Made by a program: the position numbers and the translations under genes
From: Ophthalmolycus amberensis
Taxonomy: Eukaryota; Chordata; Actinopteri; Perciformes; Zoarcidae
Assembly (NCBI GenBank): GCA_024529925.1
Contig: JAFEUB010000841.1
Span: 1,016,501-1,080,500 of the forward strand
Direction: 5' to 3'
DNA: 64,000 nucleotides
Notes under the pieces: generated by a model
Seen by the model: only the letters and a program-made list of their open reading frames with translations
Told to the model about the DNA's origin: nothing
Database searches by the model: none
Part shown: positions 58,501 to 64,000 of the stretch, one piece after another
Numbering within the stretch: the first letter of the stretch is position 1
Layout: each line of letters begins with the position of its first letter

Positions 58501-59615
58501 TGCTACGTATGACTAACTGTTCCGCTCCGTTTGTGGGCAAGCCTATTCGCAAATATGTCACAAAGATTAAAAAGACATACTTCGCACTCTGAGTCCCGCT
58601 GTTGGATATCAGCAGACTGAAAACATAACAGCATTAGTCATGTTGGAGGACTTTCAATAATTGGAACTTATGAACGCCATGACATCAGTGTTGTACTGCG
58701 ACAGAGATAATGAAGGAAGGGTTTGGTGTGAGTGGGGAGCTGGTCAATATAGAAGAGAGAGTATTATACAGCAGGTGACGTTACAGAAAGCTACATAAAG
58801 ACCCTGAGACTGCTGTCGGAGTGAGAGCACAACGACTGAAGTTTATGATTATTATGTTAAAAATTCTGTTTATTTCAGTTGGTGTCGGTATGTCATTTAA
58901 ACTCCAATTTAATTCAGATGAAGGTGTAATAATTCTTACCTAAAACAACTAATGTATCTATTTCCAATATCCACTCTCTTAGGAGTTGGTACCAAAACAC
59001 AGAGCTGACTCTTCAGCTGCTAAATGCTCCACTATGTCCACCAGCTGGTTGCTGACTGTGTCTGTCTGCTGCTGGTGCTGAGCAGGTACTGCACTGTTTG
59101 TTTGTTTTTTTAGAGCTATTCTGCTGAAAACAGATACTGAAAATGACACCATGAGAGCAGAGAGAGAGTTTAAATTTACATACAAGACAGCTAAACGAGC
59201 TGAAGCTCCATAAAGCCGAGGGGAGCTGCAGATTTAGGAGATATCACTACACATCATCATTTGTTCCATTATAAAAATAACGATGAGGCCCATGGCATTC
59301 ATGTACTTACCCCTGCTCCTCCATCATCTCCTGGAGCTCCATACATTTCAGCTCTACCCTCCTCTTCCTCTCGTGGTCCAGAATCTCCCTGTGTGGCTTT
59401 TTCACCAGGACTGGCTCTGCTTTGGGCTCCTCTTCCTCCTCCTCCTCCTCTTCCTCCGTACCTGGCTGTCCCTCCTCGGTTTTAGCTTGCAGCACTGCGG
59501 TCGGCGTCGGCCCACCTGATCCGGCGGCTGTTCCTGCTCCCGCTCCGGGGACCGCGGGCTGGGCCATCCCGTTTGCGCCATCCTTAGGAGACGGCACCCT
59601 CGCCGCATCGTACAT
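23464..59615 (-). CDS. srrm3: Serine/arginine repetitive matrix protein 3, thirteen coding exons
   Basis: Exons join as 59615-59311, 49155-49054, 41215-41114, 40655-40575, 40049-39981, 37768-37733, 37494-37444, 36916-36809, 34664-34502, 26949-26654, 26554-26300, 26216-26091 and 23713-23464. The total is 1944 nt or 647 aa, close to human SRRM3 (about 650 aa). The product is a nuclear splicing factor of the SRRM2/3/4 family that promotes inclusion of neuronal and endocrine microexons. Visible parts: an acidic run (54-63), a cwf21-like helical region (about 74-125; HREILDHERKRRVELK, EEEIRQKV), Lys/Arg/Ser-rich low-complexity sequence (170-520), and the C-terminal eMIC domain (ARRRSRSYSPIRKRRRDSPS, then ARKRPIPYYRPSPSSS) followed by an RS-rich tail ending SYDSPGF. 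SRRM4 lacks the cwf21 part, which supports SRRM3. Every junction is GT/AG and all phases agree. ATG choice is by comparison with the family; a noncoding first exon should lie upstream. Confidence 0.94.
23714..23846 (-). promoter_or_regulatory. srrm3: 130-nt polypyrimidine minisatellite abutting the eMIC exon acceptor
   Basis: On the transcript strand the intron ends in about 130 nt of nearly uninterrupted C/U, made of repeated CUCUCC / CCCUCUCUCC units with a few AU breaks from CCAUCC units, directly before the AG. An ordinary pyrimidine tract is 15-25 nt. The unit contains UCUC words of the kind bound by PTB proteins. Regulatory use is inferred. Confidence 0.6.
23847..26090 (-). other. srrm3: srrm3 intron 12 (main part)
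   Basis: The intron between the two eMIC exons. It holds a (CA)n at 24035-24056 and the (GAA)62 tract. No further exon is seen. Confidence 0.85.
24505..24690. repeat. (GAA)62 microsatellite followed by poly(A)
   Basis: 186 bp of uninterrupted GAA, then an A run to about 24700. It lies in srrm3 intron 12 and is transcribed as (UUC)n. The long poly-lysine open frame across it is not a gene. Confidence 0.98.
26091..26216 (-). CDS. srrm3: srrm3 coding exon 12, first half of eMIC domain (126 nt)
   Basis: The acceptor GTCGCGCAG and donor ACCAG|GTAACG bracket EKDSPNRSDTDSRARRRSRS, YSPIRKRRRDSPSFMEARRI and T. YSPIRKRRRDSPSFME is diagnostic for SRRM3; SRRM4 reads YSPMRKRRRDSPSHLE. The eMIC domain recruits early spliceosome factors to microexons. 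Confidence 0.96.
26217..26299 (-). other. srrm3: srrm3 intron 11 (83 nt)
   Basis: A very short intron, GTGAGA to GCAG, of the minimal size common in teleosts. Confidence 0.9.
26300..26554 (-). CDS. srrm3: srrm3 coding exon 11 (255 nt)
   Basis: The acceptor CTTCCCCAG and donor TCCAG|GTGAGA bracket a typical RS-type segment: TKGGHSSKRHHRSSRGQAHH, HPHASSGRKKEESRSKPN, SSSWSSGHSSSRSASRDRGP. The plus-strand open frames over it are shadows. Confidence 0.93.
26555..26653 (-). other. srrm3: srrm3 intron 10 (99 nt)
   Basis: A very short intron, GTAAGT to CCAG. Confidence 0.9.
26654..26949 (-). CDS. srrm3: srrm3 coding exon 10 (296 nt)
   Basis: The acceptor TTTCTTTCTACAG and donor AGAAA|GTAAGT bracket KLRLLTASSAGIQSTLLREH through GRNSRRQR. 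Phase 0 in and phase 2 out match its neighbours exactly. I do not recall an equivalent of its first half in mammalian SRRM3, so that part may be fish-specific. Confidence 0.85.
28610..28990 (-). repeat. Interspersed repeat family A, reverse copy
   Basis: Read on the minus strand it gives the same series as the copy at 9045: AGCTAAAATGCTAACGTCAG, AACATGCTGATGTTAGG, ACCAGAGGACCACCAACGTC. Divergence is high. Confidence 0.7.
29846..29884. repeat. (GA)n microsatellite
   Basis: GA units with one ACA break. Confidence 0.9.
34502..34664 (-). CDS. srrm3: srrm3 coding exon 9 (163 nt)
   Basis: The acceptor TCTTCCAG and donor CACGAT|GTATGT bracket LNSKHKTDGQKASGASPSPG and a Gly/Asn/His-rich rest ending GEGEKGHD. 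It changes the intron phase from 2 to 0. The donor GTATGT is acceptable but not optimal. Confidence 0.88.
35017..35046. repeat. (CT)n microsatellite
   Basis: About 15 CT units. Confidence 0.95.
36489..36676. repeat. Long (GA)n tract with periodic GAGAGAGC units
   Basis: About 188 bp of GA, with two blocks in which every eighth base is C. It is read as (UC)n in the srrm3 transcript, beginning about 133 nt past the exon 8 donor. Confidence 0.97.
36809..36916 (-). CDS. srrm3: srrm3 coding exon 8 (108 nt)
   Basis: The acceptor CATCCATCAG and donor GCCAG|GTAGAC bracket a Ser-rich 35-residue segment beginning SPGETPSRSSQRQGSCCSSR and ending STSKSPA. The donor has the less common A-C at +5/+6 (GTAGAC), so it may be weak. 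Confidence 0.9.
36917..37443 (-). other. srrm3: srrm3 intron 7
   Basis: It contains (CA)n at 36951-36990 and a G run at 37039-37050. No exon is seen. Confidence 0.85.
36951..36990. repeat. (CA)n microsatellite
   Basis: About 20 CA units just upstream of exon 8's coordinates. Confidence 0.95.
37444..37494 (-). CDS. srrm3: srrm3 coding exon 7 (51 nt)
   Basis: The acceptor TTGTTTTTAG and donor AAGAG|GTGAGA bracket SGSPKNKHKDKNKQKK, aligned with human SSKCKRKEKNKEKK. Confidence 0.92.
37495..37732 (-). other. srrm3: srrm3 intron 6 (238 nt)
   Basis: A short intron between the 36-nt and 51-nt exons. It contains an A-rich run at 37573-37590. No other content is seen. Confidence 0.9.
37733..37768 (-). 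CDS. srrm3: srrm3 coding exon 6 (36 nt)
   Basis: The acceptor CTTTTATAG and donor CACAG|GTGTGT bracket 36 bases coding SASGSRKKRRH, aligned with human SDSGSRRKRRH. It is too short for open-frame detection and was found by splice phase and alignment. Confidence 0.9.
37769..39980 (-). other. srrm3: srrm3 intron 5
   Basis: It includes C runs near 39105-39120 and 39320-39338 and a 440-bp T/C-rich block (39475-39915), which is purine-rich in the transcript. No exon is recognised. Confidence 0.8.
39475..39915. repeat. Pyrimidine-rich low-complexity block
   Basis: The plus strand is dominated by TTCC/TTTCTT/CCTTT words for about 440 bp. In the srrm3 transcript it is GAAA/GGAA-rich and begins 66 nt after the exon 5 donor. 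It creates a long spurious plus-strand open frame. Confidence 0.9.
39981..40049 (-). CDS. srrm3: srrm3 coding exon 5 (69 nt)
   Basis: The acceptor CCACCAAAAG and donor GACAG|GTGAGT bracket FGSSSPTHRDKKKKSGKKRK followed by RD. The human counterpart is CGSSSPLRKKKKSVKKHRRD. A second in-frame AG nine bases downstream (GTTTGGCAG) could serve as an alternative acceptor. Confidence 0.92.
40050..40574 (-). other. srrm3: srrm3 intron 4 (525 nt)
   Basis: It contains a 19-bp G run at 40166-40184 and a C run at about 40399-40416. No exon is seen. Confidence 0.9.
40575..40655 (-). CDS. srrm3: srrm3 coding exon 4 (81 nt)
   Basis: The acceptor CAATCAG and donor GTCG|GTGAGT bracket VKRKSSSSPSPRPKKRKKKK followed by SGRRRS, the basic Ser/Lys cluster that in human SRRM3 reads SSSSASPPPKKKKKK. 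Confidence 0.93.
40656..41113 (-). other. srrm3: srrm3 intron 3 (458 nt)
   Basis: Ordinary intronic sequence with nothing else visible. Confidence 0.9.
41114..41215 (-). CDS. srrm3: srrm3 coding exon 3 (102 nt)
   Basis: The acceptor GTTTTCAG is followed by G GTC AAC CAC, and the donor is AACCG|GTAAAA. It encodes a Tyr/His/Asp-rich stretch (VNHLHYQPDEYEGNPEAVGY, then EDGDYDHHYHSDN). Phase fits both neighbours. Similarity to mammalian SRRM3 is low here, so the assignment rests on splice sites and position. Confidence 0.85.
41258..41332. repeat. Compound microsatellite (GT)n(GAGT)n(GA)n
   Basis: Three adjacent simple repeats grade into each other, 43 bp beyond exon 3 on the acceptor side. Confidence 0.95.
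41420..41600 (+). repeat. Interspersed repeat family A, copy 3
   Basis: It shares CAGCCATGCTAGCAGCTC, GTTTTGAGCTAAATGCTAA and GTTAGCATGCTAAC with the copy at 9045, in the same order. Confidence 0.75.
42067..42091. repeat. Poly(C) run, 25 bp
   Basis: A homopolymer that is likely assembly-uncertain in length. Confidence 0.95.
42633..42731. repeat. (CA)n and (TA)n microsatellites
   Basis: (CA)n at 42633-42678, then (TA)n at 42697-42731, separated by 18 bp. Confidence 0.95.
43836..43875. repeat. (CA)n microsatellite
   Basis: About 19 CA units. Confidence 0.95.
44091..44311. repeat. (TA)n(CATA)n and (CA)n microsatellites
   Basis: (TA)n passes into CATA units at 44091-44166, then (CA)35 follows at 44241-44311, with 74 bp of unique sequence between. 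Confidence 0.95.
44449..45019. repeat. Perfect 177-bp inverted repeat with 217-bp spacer
   Basis: 44449-44625 is the exact reverse complement of 44843-45019, compared base by base with no mismatch. The spacer is 44626-44842. The right arm runs directly into a LINE 3' end. Confidence 0.97.
45017..45684 (+). mobile_element. 3' end of an L2/Rex1-like LINE
   Basis: The open frame 45030-45341 encodes FWNSSVAAADRRRLDKLVRK, GCPLDTVEVVGDRRMMAKL, HASHPMQDTLAALHSSFSHR and YRKSFLPAAVRLHNKL, the C-terminal tail typical of teleost L2/Rex1-like reverse-transcriptase polyproteins. A 3' UTR follows with CACTGAGGGACTAATAAAGG and a (TTATC)n tail at 45646-45684, as expected for these LINEs. It is strongly 5'-truncated and inactive, and lies on the strand opposite to srrm3. 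The family name is from memory of the motifs. Confidence 0.8.
46540..46970 (+). repeat. Interspersed repeat family A, 3' part, copy 4
   Basis: It has GTCAGAGGATCACCAAAGTTATT, GGGGACATGAATGTGTGCAC and ATGGCAATCCATCCAATAGT, the same order of words as the second half of the 9045 copy. Confidence 0.65.
47081..47126. repeat. 15-bp inverted repeat (hairpin)
   Basis: GTGACGGTCCCCTGC at 47081-47095 pairs perfectly with GCAGGGGACCGTCAC at 47112-47126 across a 16-nt loop. Confidence 0.95.
47307..47350. repeat. (GT)n microsatellite
   Basis: About 21 GT units. Confidence 0.95.
49054..49155 (-). CDS. srrm3: srrm3 coding exon 2 (102 nt)
   Basis: The acceptor CATCCGCAG is followed by G TAC ACA GAA GAA, and the donor is CCAGT|GTAAGT. 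It encodes YTEEEIRQKVSTFRQMLMDK then EGVITREGSHTQP, the second helix of the cwf21-like domain. It is matched to SRRM3/SRRM2 by the EEEIRQKV and FRQMLM motifs. Confidence 0.95.
50190..50460 (+). mobile_element. LINE 3' end with stem-loop and GATTCTGAT-type tail
   Basis: It ends in CATGACCAATAAAGCTGATT followed by CAGATTCTGAT repeats, a tail common to several teleost LINEs. A 13-bp stem with a 3-nt loop (50222-50250, TGGAGGTAATAGC ... GCTATTACCTCCA) sits upstream, a plausible reverse-transcriptase recognition hairpin. Only about 270 bp remain. Confidence 0.6.
52064..52110. repeat. 15-bp minisatellite, three copies
   Basis: Three head-to-tail copies of GACATCGATCAGAGK, starting at 52064, 52079 and 52094. 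Confidence 0.9.
53285..53625 (+). repeat. Interspersed repeat family B, copy 1
   Basis: It shares with 57045-57455 the words GAAGTCTAT, AACTTTAACCCTTTCACAGTG, TTTTTGGTCGC, CCACCCTCTCGTGCCACTTC and TGTCCACTTCTTAT in the same order and strand. It is a diverged dispersed repeat with no coding capacity. Confidence 0.75.
55460..55516. repeat. (GT)n microsatellite
   Basis: About 28 GT units. Confidence 0.97.
55652..56829. mobile_element. Non-autonomous hAT element, 1178 bp
   Basis: The ends are CAGTGGCGGCTGGT and ACCAGCCGCCACTG, a perfect 14-bp terminal inverted repeat. It is flanked by a perfect 8-bp target duplication CTAATGAA (55644-55651 and 56830-56837). There is no transposase frame; internal open frames are short and unrecognised. 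Intact ends and duplication suggest fairly recent mobility in trans. Confidence 0.88.
57045..57455 (+). repeat. Interspersed repeat family B, copy 2
   Basis: The same series as 53285-53625, with extra sequence (TTGATTTATTACCTC, AATACAGCATGATGTTAATG) near its start. It is moderately diverged from copy 1. Confidence 0.75.
58975..59230. repeat. Diverged teleost dispersed repeat
   Basis: CAGCTGCTAAATGCTCCACT followed by ATGTCCACCAGCTGGTTGCT is, from memory, a common teleost repeat phrase. A related fragment in the opposite sense is at about 16060-16165 (AGTTAGCAACGAGCTAACAG). Confidence 0.45.
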
Positions 59616-59627
59616 GGTTACTGAACT
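59311..59627 (-). CDS. srrm3: srrm3 exon with start codon (coding exon 1)
   Basis: The acceptor TGTGTCTCCACAG ends at 59628. The exon begins with 12 noncoding bases, then ATG at 59615-59613 (MYDAARVPSPKDGANGMAQP). It holds a Gly/Ala-rich stretch, ten consecutive Glu residues and PHREILDHERKRRVELKCM. The donor is CAGGG|GTAAGT. An acceptor before the ATG means the 5' UTR is split, so the promoter lies further upstream. Confidence 0.95.
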
Positions 59628-62016
59628 CTGTGGAGACACAGACGATGGAGAGGAACGGTCAGACGAGCACCAGGTAGTCTGGTGGATTATGGCAGTTTCA
59701 TTTTATGTTGATAATTTAGAGTCCAATCTTTCCAAGAAACTCTCATCTGGGAGGATTTTCAATGTATTACTGATTTCTATGCACTGTTAATGGTGCTGAG
59801 AGTGAATAACTCTTCTTCACATGGCATACATTCAGTAAAATATTGTATAAAATTAAGATTTGTTTCACTGTGAAGACTGCGTGGGGCCCCCTGAAGCCCC
59901 CTTTATGGCTGCTGAACCCCTGTAACCACAGAGCTGCACACTGATAACCCAAAATAAATACATTTTTATAATTTGCTGTATTATTCATTTTTAAATATTG
60001 CAGTTACAGTCATAACCGGAACCAGACAACACGCACAGCATCATTAAGAGAGAAATGGCGAAGCAAATGAAGTTGTTTGTGGGGTGAAAAGTCCGTCGAA
60101 CAAACAAATGTGCAAATTGACAAAGATCCAGATGAACCTGAACTAAAATCAAAAAGGAAACTTGTGACGTCTTTGGAGGAAAAGCATCTTTGAGCTGGAT
60201 GAACAATGATACTGCAAAGCATGCAGAACATACTCATTTTCATTATCAAGCTGACATATAACTGCAAACTATTTTATCGACTCAAAATATAAGGTGACTA
60301 AAAATGGCAACCACTGTTAACAGTTAGTGTTGAGCGCTGCGGTCACGCTCACATGTGTTGGGATGGAGAGTGAGCAGCAGACTGAGCTGAGATGTTAATA
60401 CCTCCGGACAGGCTGCAGCGTTTCTGCCTGAACTGAGCAGCAGGAACACTCTACATACCGTACACACACGCACTTTCAGTACATGTAGACATGCATCGCC
60501 AGCGACAGCGACCTCATCTTCATGACTCAACAGCCTAAAGGCAGGTTAGGGGGGAGAGAGTGATGGAGGATAAGAGTGGAGGACACTGAGCAGCTTAAGG
60601 ACACAGAGACTGGGAGAAATCTGGAGCAGCAAAACAGGTGACAGGGAGGAATGTGGGAAGTATTGATGGAACTTTTGCATCAACACTGAATGCATTCTTT
60701 GTTTTTGACTCGCTCGACCTTTGCGTTTCTGTCTCCTGTACTAATAAAAGGATGAGGTTGTCATTTCGGTGAAAAAAAGCAAAAAAAGCAAGGTTGTCTG
60801 GTACAAGTGCTGCATGGACTGATTAAGATAGATTGTCCCGTTAGGGCCACTGTAGAACATGCAGGAGGAGAAGAAGGCCTTCGCCTACCCACGAGGCTCG
60901 GCTGCTTGGCACTCGGCCCTCTCCCTCCGCAACTAATGGCTTCATTTTTCACCGAGCAGCCAAAAAAAGCCCGGCCGAGGCACTTCATCACTGTCACACA
61001 TAAAAAAACGGAGGCGCGGAGACGGGATGACGCTGAGGCTGGATCGCCCTAATCACAGAGAGTGCTGTGAGAGACGCGTTCTCTCTATCTTAACCGGTTC
61101 TGGAAGTCTTTGACTGGTTTATGGCGATGTGCTTGTTTTCGAAATGCCGCGTGCTGGGAAACGAGCCAGGGATGTGCGCGCGGGCGACGCGGCTCTCGGC
61201 TGACAGAACAGATGGCGGGACAGCAGGATGCCCCATCGCTGAATCTATGACACACAAAATCAGCACTTGATATTCAAAGACAGCCATCTCTCATCTGCAC
61301 ACGCTCGCCACAAAAACAAGTATGTCGAATATTCTAGCTCCGACTTCAAGATGACATTCAGGTAGACAGAGAAGGCCCTCTGTATGAGGTTGGATGGATG
61401 TCAATTAAAATGACCTTGTTTTCCGCTAATTGGAATGTCAGAACAGAGACAATGCTTCCTGACGTCCAGTTTTCTTTTTAATTAAACCAGGTTTAGTGGC
61501 TGTGAAAGCTTGAGCTGGACTGCTCAGGTCTGGATCTTCCAGCCAGAGGGGAGTACCGCAGCGAATCCCATTTGTCCTCGACATCATGCCTCGGCCACCG
61601 GGGCGCTCAAATCGCACACGTTTTTCTCCGCATGCATCCGAGAAGCTCGTTTGAAATTCAGCCGCAGTGAGCTTAAATGAAGCGAGGATATCATCTGAAA
61701 AATCTGCGAGCAGTCTCAGGGTCTTTATGTCGGGGGGGGGGGTCGGACCCTCCCATCTCAAATGAAATTCTCCGCAAAGCCAGATGTGAGAGTCAAAAGC
61801 TGCGTCTGTGTTAAACCGTGCTGTAAATATCGAGCCATCTCATTACTAATGCATCATTCCGCAGTCACTCCTTTTGTTCCCAAGAGAGGGGCGCGGAAAA
61901 ATCAGTTCCCTTTCAAATTAAGATGTCTAAATCGTTTAATTGCGCAGTGAAAAATAGGAGAAAAAAAAGATCTGAGCAGAAAGGGAGACTTGTCAGTGAG
62001 CTGATAAGGCGGCGGA

Positions 62017-62036
62017 GCACACAATTAATTGTGTGC
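62017..62036. repeat. 20-bp perfect palindrome with central ATTAAT
   Basis: GCACACAATTAATTGTGTGC reads the same on both strands. Its core contains paired TAATT homeodomain-type half-sites. Confidence 0.9.
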
Positions 62037-62370
62037 GAGTCCTCTGCAGGGACTGAAGGTTATCTGGAGCTACTGTAATAATGGCGGCACCAACCTCTTC
62101 GGCTGTGATTGCGAGGGCGTACAAGACTGTCACTTCCCAACAATCACTGCTTGTAATTAGTCATTATGCTAAGTGAAGTCGTTAAGCCGCAAAGTGTCAG
62201 CATTTCAAATCCCGAGGAGATAATGTGCACTTGAACATTCAATATTGTATTTTTTGGAGCAGGGACGCTGATTGCTCTGAAACATAAGAGCCATTAGCTC
62301 ATGCCTTCTCTCCATCGAGTGAAAGAAGACGGCTCCTGTTCTTAACCCGGCCCATGGTTTGTTGACCGGA

Positions 62371-62402
62371 TGCTGTCTGCTGTGCCAACACAGCAGACAG
62401 CA
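62371..62402. repeat. 14-bp stem with 4-nt loop
   Basis: TGCTGTCTGCTGTG pairs perfectly with CACAGCAGACAGCA across CCAA. Confidence 0.95.
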
Positions 62403-64000
62403 AACCTCACACAACAATTTCCAGTGCAAGCATCATGATCTGTTAATGCCTCTGGTAAGCCCACGCCAGGCAGACTCATCTGATATACAGTGGGTGGATC
62501 GGACACTTAAAGCTCATTCACCATGGCCAGACAGTGAAAAAAGAAATCTTTGTCTCATCAGGAATCTAGTGTTGCATTAGGCTAATGACACATTAGAGAG
62601 GGGATTGCCTGGACTAGAGCCACAGTGTAATTATGGTGATTTTTTTCCCACTGCGGATTGTATCTGAAAACATTATTAAAAAGGTGCAAATGACATTGTT
62701 TGTACTATACTCTACAGCTCCTGAGAGCTGCAATCTATCTGTATATTTAATGGGTGGATTACCAGTTAACTGCCTGCATCATTAGAAGATAATTCACACA
62801 AGGAATTGACCTCCCAAAGAAAGAAGATCAATGATTTTCTGTTTGTAAAGACATCATTTATTTAGTCACCCACCATCACCGGGAGGTCCAGACAGAAGAC
62901 AATGAAAATAAGGAACAACACCGTTCCTGTGAAGCCGTGTAAGTCTTTATTCACTGTTACGATTATTAAAAAGCAAAAGCAGCATGCGTAATACATTCAG
63001 TATACCTTCAGCAGCTAGCGTAGCATTGAAATGCTCTGCTAATCTTAGCCCAACAGGTTTTTACATAGAAACATAACATTTTAGAAACTGCACATCTCCT
63101 TCCTAACCAGCATCACTATTGTTATTTTGATGTTCTATGGATTAGAGCCAGTCGGGACCTGGTCAGAGCTGGCCAATGCTACGCGATGCTATGAGTCTGC
63201 GTTCGAGAGGCGGTTTTGCGATTTGGTACTATAACTTCTTCATGAATTCCATCTGAGCTGGTACAGAATGTGCATCTCGGTCTTTACACAGCATGTTTTC
63301 TGTATCTGAATATATGAACATAGTGCAGATTTTGTTTTTTTTCATATGGCAAATCTACACAGCAGGACTGTTTCAGTCCGGAACATATGAGCAGCCATCT
63401 GTACAGTTAGTCTTGATGGGCCTGTTAATGTAAATACTGCAGATACTAGACGAGAGTCAACAGATTGTGTATGTTGAGTTTTCCTTCTGCAGTAAATCTC
63501 TCAAGTTATAATTGTAGGTTGTGGATGACTGCAGTCTGCACTTGACTGTAAGCACGGGGATTCGATGTTGTTCAGCAAGTGACAGATTGATGCCAGGCGG
63601 CCTTCTCAGTGTGGCTCAACTAATCATCGTTAATTCATTTTCTATTCATGGAGCTTTAAACAAAATGTAATTGTTAAATTTACTGAATTGTTGTATTTCA
63701 TCAGATACAAAAAAGAAATGAAAAACATGATGTCTGCATTATATATTGGGCATCAGGCCACTTAAAAAGCCACATCGGTCCATCGCTATTTTCAGCCAAT
63801 ATTGACCTGTGCATCATCCAACACTGACACAACATCAATACTGAAGGTACAAATGTCTCTCAGCTACTGGGACCCCGACTGTCAGTTTCACGATCCAGTT
63901 TCATCACAGCAATAATTGTTGTTCCATCTTATCATATCTTCCACCTCTTACGTTAAAGCCTCATTCAAATCTATGGATAGGTTAAAAGAGCTGCCTTTGC

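Larger units (their letters stand above)
49156..59310 (-). other. srrm3: srrm3 intron 1 (10.2 kb, between coding exons 1 and 2)
   Basis: It contains G runs at 49253-49270, 49828-49844 and 50076-50098, a LINE 3' end at 50190, a 15-bp minisatellite at 52064, the repeat pair at 53285/57045, (GT)n at 55460, and a hAT element at 55652. No coding exon is recognised. Confidence 0.75.
59628..64000 (-). other. srrm3: Region upstream of the srrm3 start exon
   Basis: The acceptor at 59628 shows that this is intronic, at least at first. No first exon or promoter is recognised; a small CpG-richer patch is at about 61140-61205. Two sequence symmetries are noted: a 20-bp perfect palindrome at 62017-62036 and a 14-bp stem at 62371-62402. 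The rest looks like ordinary noncoding DNA. Confidence 0.6.

Noticed and set aside
59616..59639. Longer srrm3 start in the same frame (MSPQSSVT-)
   Set aside because: The upstream codons include the acceptor CTCCACAG and the proposed start codon is GTG; the first ATG inside the exon is at 59615.
1..64000. CRISPR array, operon, phage or bacterial defence system
   Set aside because: All tandem repeats are microsatellites or minisatellites without regular unique spacers, and all genes are intron-containing vertebrate genes.
1..64000. tRNA, rRNA or snRNA genes
   Set aside because: I looked for tRNA-type A/B boxes and snRNA-like sequences by eye and saw none convincing; a covariance-model scan would be needed to exclude them.

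Overview
This is a nuclear genomic window from a ray-finned fish, most likely a percomorph teleost. The genes are split by spliceosomal introns and encode vertebrate-specific proteins. The intergenic DNA is full of short microsatellites, non-autonomous hAT elements and 3'-truncated LINEs of kinds common in percomorph genomes. The species assignment is inference; nothing in the sequence names it. I found no bacterial, viral, CRISPR or operon-like content, and no undescribed multi-gene system.

Three protein-coding genes are supported, in the order ywhag (+), hspb1 (-), srrm3 (-). This is the same order and relative orientation as YWHAG-HSPB1-SRRM3 on human 7q11.23, so it is a conserved vertebrate microsynteny block. 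(1) The last coding exon of ywhag (14-3-3 gamma) is at 2615-3271. Its first coding exon lies outside the window. (2) hspb1 (small heat-shock protein Hsp27) is complete: three coding exons between 11051 and 14230, 208 aa, with a TATA box at 14343-14349. (3) srrm3 is reconstructed here as thirteen coding exons between 23464 and 59615. All splice junctions are canonical GT/AG, all phases agree, and the predicted protein is 647 aa. It has an N-terminal cwf21-like helix pair, a long Arg/Ser/Lys-rich middle and a C-terminal eMIC domain, the module needed to activate neural microexons.

Layout: 1-2614 is ywhag intron 1 carrying two hAT elements with intact 8-bp target duplications. 3272-4760 is the ywhag 3' UTR. 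4761-10503 is intergenic and repeat-bearing. 10504-14350 is hspb1. 14351-22200 is intergenic, with three weak unrecognised exon-like pieces at 16.9-17.8 kb and a 57-bp near-perfect palindrome at 21118. 22200-59627 is srrm3. Its introns hold (GAA)62, a 190-bp (GA)n tract, many (CA)n tracts, LINE 3' ends at 45.0 and 50.2 kb, a perfect 177-bp inverted repeat at 44449-45019, and an 1178-bp hAT element at 55652. 59628-64000 lies upstream of the srrm3 start codon and probably contains a 5' UTR intron; no exon could be identified there.

The three genes are not a pathway. The most informative features are the frame-preserving exon design of srrm3, the unusual pyrimidine tract just before its eMIC-encoding final exon, amino-acid differences in Hspb1 (loss of the conserved dimer-interface cysteine, a methionine-rich insert), and the large fresh inverted repeat joined to a LINE end.
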